Source: Nitrosotalea sp. (GTDB lineage: Archaea > Thermoproteota > Nitrososphaeria > Nitrososphaerales > Nitrosopumilaceae). From it: a DNA stretch of 49,031 bases. Location of the stretch: assembly GCA_029850515.1 (NCBI GenBank), contig JARCRW010000091.1, positions 1 through 49,031 of the forward strand, read 5' to 3'. The position numbers and the translations under genes were made by a program. This document shows positions 44,057 through 49,031 of the stretch, one piece after another. Each line of letters opens with the position of its first letter. Position 1 is the stretch's first letter. Below the pieces are notes generated by a model, which saw only the letters and a list, made by a program, of their open reading frames with translations, had not been told where the DNA came from and searched no databases.

Positions 44057-44551
44057 ATGAAATTTCCAAATATCAAGATTGTGTTTATTTTATTGTTGAT
44101 AATCATATCAATTGGAGTTTTTGTATTTGTTTTCAATTTGTATCATTATCCTAAAGGGTATAATCCTGTTCAAATTGTATCTGTAAAAGTAATTCCTGAT
44201 GACCCTCATGTCAATGATTTACTGGACTTTAATGTTACATTTCAAAACTTGGGATATCCTCCAATCTACTATATTGGTGGATGTGGTCCAGAGATGACAT
44301 ATTTTATTTTATCAAACAACACTAAAACAATTGGCGCATCAGGATGCATGTGCCCAATAGAGCCGACTGCAAAGTCTTTGTCACAAAATGAGGCTGTTTC
44401 TGCAGTAACATCATTTTGCACATCAGACAGGCAGCTTGTCACAAAACCTGGACAATATGTAGCCAATGTGACAGTTCATTGGAGTACAAAACCTTCGATG
44501 TACCTAGAAAACTCTACTTTTACCTTGTTCAAGCTAAACATAACAAAATAG
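44057..44551 (+). CDS. Membrane-anchored Ig-like protein under the palindromic operator
   Basis: 164 residues from ATG 44057 (MKFPNIKIVFILLL); ATG 44051 is also possible. The N-terminal helix (KIVFILLLIIISIGVFVFVF) seems uncleaved. The Ig-like domain (about 40-160: VNDLLDFNVTFQNLGYPPIY) has several Cys, including CGPEM, CMCP and FCTS. It is a relative of the domain at 41707 and 9884. It is the only array gene here whose promoter is the operator type, not the cassette, so it may be a specific target of the neighbouring regulator. Confidence 0.82.
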   Translation: MKFPNIKIVFILLLIIISIGVFVFVFNLYHYPKGYNPVQIVSVKVIPDDPHVNDLLDFNVTFQNLGYPPIYYIGGCGPEMTYFILSNNTKTIGASGCMCPIEPTAKSLSQNEAVSAVTSFCTSDRQLVTKPGQYVANVTVHWSTKPSMYLENSTFTLFKLNITK

Positions 44552-44574
44552 TTGATATGAAATCTGGAAGAAAC

Positions 44575-44621
44575 CTACACCAGTTTTTTAAACCATACAT
44601 GTCCAGTACGTATACAAAATG
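44575..44621 (+). promoter_or_regulatory. Array promoter cassette, copy 10
   Basis: CTACACCAG, TTTTTTAA at 44584-44591, CCATACATGTCCAGTACGTA, TACAAA and ATG at 44619. One of the best-conserved copies. Confidence 0.9.
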
Positions 44622-45065
44622 AAAACTCTACACCTTGCAATAGTTATTGGAATAATACTTGTTTTCACAACATTGTCTTATTTACTTACACCGCATACTG
44701 AGAAAGTTAATCTCTACATTATGGGAATTCATACTGATACTGGATTAGCATATCAAGGTGAATCAAAACCTGCAATAATACTAGGACGTGGATACGATGA
44801 TTCATCTATTCATATTCCAAAGGGAATTATGATTGAACTCCATTTCATTAACAAAGATGCTGCTGATGATATTCCAATGGATCTTAACATAGATGCATTT
44901 AATGTGCACACAAATCATCTGACTAGCCTCCAATCTCAAACCGTCGCCTTTATGGCTGATACACCAGGTACATTTACCTATTACTCTAAATTGCATCCAG
45001 AGATGAAGGGTACACTAATAATTGACAACAACTCATTTGACATAAGATCTCCGTTCAACAAATAA
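44619..45065 (+). CDS. Anchored single-domain cupredoxin-like protein lacking the Cys ligand
   Basis: 148 residues. MKTLHLAIVIGIILVFTTL forms a probable signal-anchor. The cupredoxin-like domain (about 45-140) has FNVHTNHLTSL with His and FTYYSKLHPEMKGTLII at the C-terminal ligand loop. The expected C-x-x-H-x-x-M reads S-K-L-H-P-E-M, so the type-1 copper Cys is Ser while His and Met remain. It could bind copper in another mode, as in Cu-chaperone-like His/Met sites, or not at all. Own promoter cassette; the next cassette follows directly. Confidence 0.84.
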   Translation: MKTLHLAIVIGIILVFTTLSYLLTPHTEKVNLYIMGIHTDTGLAYQGESKPAIILGRGYDDSSIHIPKGIMIELHFINKDAADDIPMDLNIDAFNVHTNHLTSLQSQTVAFMADTPGTFTYYSKLHPEMKGTLIIDNNSFDIRSPFNK

Positions 45066-45086
45066 TGAATTTTAAACTAGAGGAAT

Positions 45087-45134
45087 TATGCACCACTTTT
45101 TTAAACGACGCATGTCAAGTACCTGTAAATCTTG
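45087..45134 (+). promoter_or_regulatory. Array promoter cassette, copy 11
   Basis: TATGCACCAC, TTTTTTAA at 45097-45104, CGACGCATGTCAAGTACCTG, TAAATC and the TTG start at 45132, 35 nt after the TATA-like element. Confidence 0.82.
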
Positions 45135-46409
45135 AAAACTCTATATTTTACAATTATTGCTTCAGTGTTTTTCATGTTGTTCCTTACAAATCATGTCTAT
45201 GCTACATGCGATATGGTAAATGGGAAACAAACATGTTTTGGCATGGAACCCATACTAATCTCAATCCATTCAGACAAGTCACATTATGAAAATTCAGACA
45301 AGCCTGTTATCACAATAACTGGAATGCCAAACAAACTGGAATATCTTGAAATCCATAATCAATCAGGAAATGTCGTATTTTCACAGAGTATCGAACTTCC
45401 GCCAACTGGAGTTGTCAATTATGTCCTAGATATATCGTCATACAAACTAGGTGTCTATTCTGCTATTGCAAGTACTTCAACAAGTAATGTGACTACTCAC
45501 TTTATGGTAGGTCCGCCGTCTGGTCCTCCTATGACGCTTAATGTAGTCAAAAACACGTACGCACCAGGAGATACTATCAAGGTACTTGGTACGGAAGGTC
45601 CTAATGGAATCATCCAACTGTCACTACTTGATCCAAACAGTAATGTTGTAAAATCAGTCCAAACATATACTGACAATGCAGGGCAGTTTTCATCAAATGA
45701 TCTCAAGATCCCAACAAATGCAATTTCTGGAATCTGGCAAATAAATGCAACACATGGTATATCATACACCAGTCTAGAAATCAAAGTAAATTCCTCATCT
45801 ACCATTGCATCCGTAATACCTTCTCCTCTAAAACAATTCCAATCTGGAATAAAAACAGAGAATGTAAAGTGTAATCCTGATCTTATTCTTGCAATAAAAC
45901 TAGATTATTCCCCAGCGTGTGTAAAAGAATCAAGTGCAACAAGTCTTTTTCTTCGAGGATGGACATTTGGCTTTGCAAATTACCAGCCAGTATATTTCAT
46001 GAAATCAAACACGGTTGGCCAAATATCTGTAAAATATTATCCAAACAAGTATCAAGGAGGAGTTGCTCCTGACATGTCTGCATCTCTTCATTCGTGGATA
46101 TATGACATGAAATCTGATTCCGGTCTTACTTTGAGTGATATCCATGCAACAGCCAAGCCAGATTATATCCACACAAATTCTATTACTATTGTGAATTATA
46201 CCATTGCAGCAGGCAGTACTCAAGGCGTATACTGGTTGTCGCTATTAGATCCATGTACTCTAATACCTATTGCAGTAGACCTTGATGAGTCACATATCAC
46301 AACATCTGATCTTCAAAACCCTGCAGAATCAAAGAGTTGTCCTGCACCTGTAACTCAATTCCATGTGATGGATATTTCCAATGTAATTCTGAAACTAATT
46401 CATGAGTGA
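45132..46409 (+). CDS. Secreted protein: tandem MG2/Ig-like domains, QPR module, C-terminal module
   Basis: 425 residues, TTG start in the leader (L-KTLYFTIIASVF). Signal ends near VYA. Two Ig/MG2-like domains (about 38-125 and 130-220: SDKSHYENSDKPVITITG, KNTYAPGDTIKVLGTEG) match the pair in the gene at 27600. QPR module at about 232-281 (PLKQFQSG, C, PACVK, LRGW). The C-terminal module (about 288-425: YFMKSNTVGQISVKYY, GVYWLSLLDPC, CPAPV) belongs to the family also in 26412, 33953, 37300 and 39389. Relative to 27600, only the part after QPR differs. No anchor. Confidence 0.87.
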   Translation: MKTLYFTIIASVFFMLFLTNHVYATCDMVNGKQTCFGMEPILISIHSDKSHYENSDKPVITITGMPNKLEYLEIHNQSGNVVFSQSIELPPTGVVNYVLDISSYKLGVYSAIASTSTSNVTTHFMVGPPSGPPMTLNVVKNTYAPGDTIKVLGTEGPNGIIQLSLLDPNSNVVKSVQTYTDNAGQFSSNDLKIPTNAISGIWQINATHGISYTSLEIKVNSSSTIASVIPSPLKQFQSGIKTENVKCNPDLILAIKLDYSPACVKESSATSLFLRGWTFGFANYQPVYFMKSNTVGQISVKYYPNKYQGGVAPDMSASLHSWIYDMKSDSGLTLSDIHATAKPDYIHTNSITIVNYTIAAGSTQGVYWLSLLDPCTLIPIAVDLDESHITTSDLQNPAESKSCPAPVTQFHVMDISNVILKLIHE

Positions 46410-46416
46410 TTAGAAA

Positions 46417-47239
46417 ACGAAAACTCTGACTCTTCCAGTTTTTGTAATTATGGCTTTATGTGTATTTTTATTATCCTGTTTTACAGTATGTCCTGCATCC
46501 GCATTATATAGTCATGGTACTTTAGATCTAGAAAAGACTAGCGATTCTACAATAACACAACTAGAGTTTAACAATTCTACAATTACATTTGAACAATATC
46601 TTAACAAAACAGCATACAAAGTAGGAGAAACAATTCACGTCTATGGCCAATTACGCAATGTTGGAATCCATGATGTGCATGTTAATTATCTGGGACCTAC
46701 AACATCATCCGTACTAAAGGATCAGAATGGTAAACTTGTTGATTCGTTTGGAGGTGCATATGTATTGGAAGGAGGACCTTATGGAAACGAAACGTTACAT
46801 CCCAATACTACTACAATTCTTAGAGTATGGGACTTTCCTAGAAATGTTGTAGGAGGGGGGCCATGGAGTCTACAGGTACAGCCAGCCAAGCTTGAAGCAG
46901 ATGAGCCTGGGAATTATTATGTACGATCCATGATTAATTTCAAGTATCATGCAGGCATAGCATCTGGACCTGCCAATGGTACAAATCACTTTGTGGTCAA
47001 AACCTCTACAGATTACGATATTGCCAGAAAAATATGTGCAAAATGAAACCAGTTCAGGACAGGTAGTACACATGACCGCATCCTTGCAAAATACTTCATA
47101 TACCAAGCAGATATTTGCGTACGCTGAAAACCACCAAAGTCCTGATGTAAGCAATGCGGTTGTTCTGGCAGAGGTGGAGATTCCAATAGCTGCAGGGATC
47201 ACTGTAGGCATATTCTTGTTTACCAGGAGACCAAAATGA
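46417..47239 (+). pseudogene. Decayed array gene: lost start codon and frameshift
   Basis: At the leader position the sequence reads ACG AAA ACT CTG, so the ATG has become ACG (46417). The frame continues TKTLTLPVFVIMALCVFLLS. ATG 46450 might still serve, but would cut the signal. An Ig-like domain follows (NKTAYKVGETIHVYGQLRNV). Near 46975-46990 the +1 frame takes over: ITLWSKPLQITILPEK matches the end of the gene at 38373, and a C-terminal helix (AVVLAEVEIPIAAGITVGIF) with FTRRPK ends it at 47239. The original was an anchored protein of about 273 residues. Confidence 0.8.
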
Positions 47240-47987
47240 AAATCCCAATCTTTTTCATTTTTATCATTCCAATTTTGCTACTTTGTCTTTTCATTTCACC
47301 TCATTACGCGTATTCTGTACAGGAATCACTGACAATCTCAACTGACAAAACTTTATACCATTATGGGGATAGCTACACAATTTCAGGCCAGGTTAATCCG
47401 GTTGTACCACACCGACTATTATCTATTGAAATTCTACATCCAAGTTATCCACCTCTCGAATTGGTATCCATTGAGCCAAATGCTGATGTAAGTTATTGCA
47501 GACATTGCCACTCATGTTCAAAGCCATCCCGTCTGGAAATTTTTCCATAATCGCAAGTTATGCGGGAACCAAGAACCAAACAACATTTAGCTATGTTGGC
47601 CTTGGATGTACTCCGCAAATCTTTTCTTCAGCTCCAATTATTCGCGGTATGCCTGCAAATAACCCAAGAATAGTGGATCCATCTGGGAATGCAATTGTAG
47701 GTGCGGTCAAAGTAGGACAGCAGATACAAATCACTGCTAATTTGGCCAACGGGCAGGATTGCGTTCAGCCATTTGCATACCTTGTGCAAATACACGATGC
47801 TAACGGCGTTACAATATCACTCTAGTGGATAATAGGTACGCTTGACATTAACCAGTCACTTACTCCGAAGCAGTCATGGATTCCAACTGCCCCTGGCACA
47901 TATACTGCTCAAATTTTTACTTGGAGTAGCCTTGACAATCCAAACGCATTGGCCCCACCAATGAGTGCTACAATATATGTGCAATAA
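47236..47987 (+). pseudogene. Decayed array gene: frameshift and in-frame stop
   Basis: ATG 47236 overlaps the upstream stop (ATGA). Signal and an MG2/Ig-like domain (TDKTLYHYGDSYTISGQVN) read to about 47490; the frame then degrades and stops at 47550. The -1 frame continues from about 47496 (LPLMFKAIPSGNFSIIASYA). It reaches VKVGQQIQITANLANGQDC, matching the gene at 40639. At 47823 a TAG stands where that paralogue has Ser (VSLSWIDG). Beyond it the frame stays open (WIIGTLDINQSLTPKQSW) to a stop at 47987. Two independent lesions make sequencing error unlikely. Confidence 0.85.
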
Positions 47988-48008
47988 TGATGTAGAACTA
48001 GAAGAATT

Positions 48009-48056
48009 CTACACCAGTTTTTTAAACCATACATATCCAGTACAAATACAATCATG
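48009..48056 (+). promoter_or_regulatory. Array promoter cassette, copy 12
   Basis: CTAGAAGAATTCTACACCAG, TTTTTTAA at 48018-48025, CCATACATATCCAGTACAAA and ATG at 48054. The promoter is well conserved although the gene behind it carries a premature stop. Confidence 0.88.
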
Positions 48057-48791
48057 AAGATTTTGCACATGTCAATAATCACAATATCTCTTGTAGCCGT
48101 TTTCTTTGGTATGTAATATGTATATGCACAAAATGTAATGGGAGGAGGCCCTGCTGTCACAATTACCTTAGATCCTCTTGAGCAGTTCAAATCGGGAATT
48201 GCTGCACAAGATGTATCATGCACGAAAGGTCTACATCTGCTGATTAGAGCGGAGAGTGGAACTCCAGCATGCATAACACCTGAGACTGCAACAAAACTGT
48301 TTGAGATTGGTTGGACAAAACAAATACGTTATTATGTTGACAAGCAAACATTACCTAACGTTCCTGCTGTAGAACCTAAAGCTACACTGTATGATTATTC
48401 TTATGGAGGAATTGACAAAGATGGTGGAATGGTATCAATCAACAATCAGACTTACTACCAAACTATGCTCAATTATACAATTGATAATTTGAAAAAGGGA
48501 ACATCCACGCAATTTCATAATGTCACTTTTTCTTTTCCTGAAGGTGTTCTTCCAACGCCAGGGGGCAACTTTCTATCGTCTGACATGAAATTTTCAGATG
48601 GCTCTGAAGAAATCTATGGCGGAGAAATACAATTCGCAGATAGATCTGGAGTCGTAGGCGGTATGCCAATTCCTGTACAATTCGGGCCATCACACTCGAG
48701 AAACTCGACTACCGTTCTTGGCAATCACATGGAACCGCAAGCTGGAATTATCATATACCATGATAAAATCAAGCTATTGGTGAGCAAGTAA
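48054..48791 (+). pseudogene. QPR protein with premature stop in the signal peptide
   Basis: ATG 48054 begins MKILHMSIITISLVAVFFGM and meets TAA at 48114. The same frame continues without further stops: YVYAQNVMGGGPAVTITLDP, a full QPR module (PLEQFKSG, C, PACIT, EIGW) and the FSDG C-terminal domain, ending at 48791. One base change explains the break. Restart at ATG 48138 would give a leaderless, non-exported 217-residue protein. The N-terminal Ig-like domain of its paralogues (2964, 7028) is missing; the QPR module follows the signal directly. Confidence 0.8.
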
Positions 48792-48792
48792 A

Positions 48793-49031
48793 ATGAAACC
48801 TCTGCATCTTGCAATAATAATTGGCTCAATAATGATACCTCTACTTGTGTTTGGAATTTATATTATTTCAAATCCAATAATCACAGAACCAAGTAGGTAT
48901 GACAATAACTACATGGAATCTTTGCAGGGACCTCCAACCGTCAATAGGATGAAAATAGTGGGATTGCAGCAAAATTATACCGTTGGTCAGCAAATTAATG
49001 CCTCGGTAGTTTACACTGGATACCTTAACGG
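48793..49031 (+). CDS. N-terminal part of an anchored array protein (cut by window edge)
   Basis: 79 codons are visible and the frame stays open at the edge. MKPLHLAIIIGSIMIPLLVF continues to GIYIISNP, a signal-anchor type also found at 17004 and 41707. After it comes the start of an Ig-like domain (QQNYTVGQQINASVVYTG). The first bases, together with the preceding 35, are identical to 8063-8103, so a duplicated segment ends here. Confidence 0.75.
   Translation, partial: MKPLHLAIIIGSIMIPLLVFGIYIISNPIITEPSRYDNNYMESLQGPPTVNRMKIVGLQQNYTVGQQINASVVYTGYLN

Overview
ORGANISM. The window looks like an ammonia-oxidising archaeon of the Nitrososphaerota (Thaumarchaeota), possibly Nitrosotalea-like. The grounds are low GC, an archaeal tRNA promoter, near-leaderless genes with a T-rich TATA box about 35 nt before the start, small winged-helix and NitrOD5-like proteins, PEFP-type C-terminal anchors, and a secreted-protein module that I recognise only from this phylum. 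The genus is an inference.

LAYOUT. (1) Bases 1-1690 are ordinary: the 3' end of a repeat-containing gene, a one-Cys peroxiredoxin, an aquaporin and tRNA-Arg(GCG). (2) Next to the tRNA is a frameshifted small gene (1699-1952, minus). (3) From 1954 to the right edge runs an almost unidirectional array of about 40 genes or gene remnants for secreted or membrane-anchored proteins. It is interrupted by a hicBA toxin-antitoxin pair (19468-19933), a GT-C glycosyltransferase on the opposite strand (31943-33412) and a three-gene regulatory block on the minus strand (42608-43978). (4) The right end (46417-48791) is decaying: three consecutive genes carry a lost start codon, frameshifts or in-frame stops.

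THE ARRAY. Almost every gene begins with the same N-terminus (MKTLHLSII and variants), conserved at DNA level. Twelve transcription units begin with one promoter cassette: CTACRCCA, then TTTTTTAA, then a conserved stretch ending in GTCCAGTACGTGTACAAA just before the start codon. Inside units the genes are tightly packed, with stop/start overlaps or gaps of 0-14 nt. Seventeen proteins carry a module of about 50 residues that I call the QPR module: PLxQFKSG, a Cys, a hydrophobic strand, PACVK, and RGW. It is joined to varied partners: Ig-like folds, eight-Asp-box propellers, cupredoxin-like folds, a TIMP/NTR-like fold, a lamin-tail-like fold, a carboxypeptidase-regulatory-like fold and PepSY-like domains. 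No QPR protein has a C-terminal membrane helix. Seven array proteins without the module do have one, and most of the rest keep an N-terminal signal-anchor. QPR may therefore be an attachment or docking module (inference).

HOW IT MAY WORK. The array resembles a repertoire of exchangeable surface proteins that share one promoter and export leader and recombine through homologous leaders, linkers and modules. Two orphan leader stubs beside inserted genes, a 41-bp identity between distant paralogues that crosses a gene boundary, duplicated promoter-region repeats and the pseudogenes all point to active gene birth and death. The minus-strand block includes a membrane-bound winged-helix protein, and an identical palindromic operator-promoter occurs at both ends of that gene. 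No ligand or function is established for the array.
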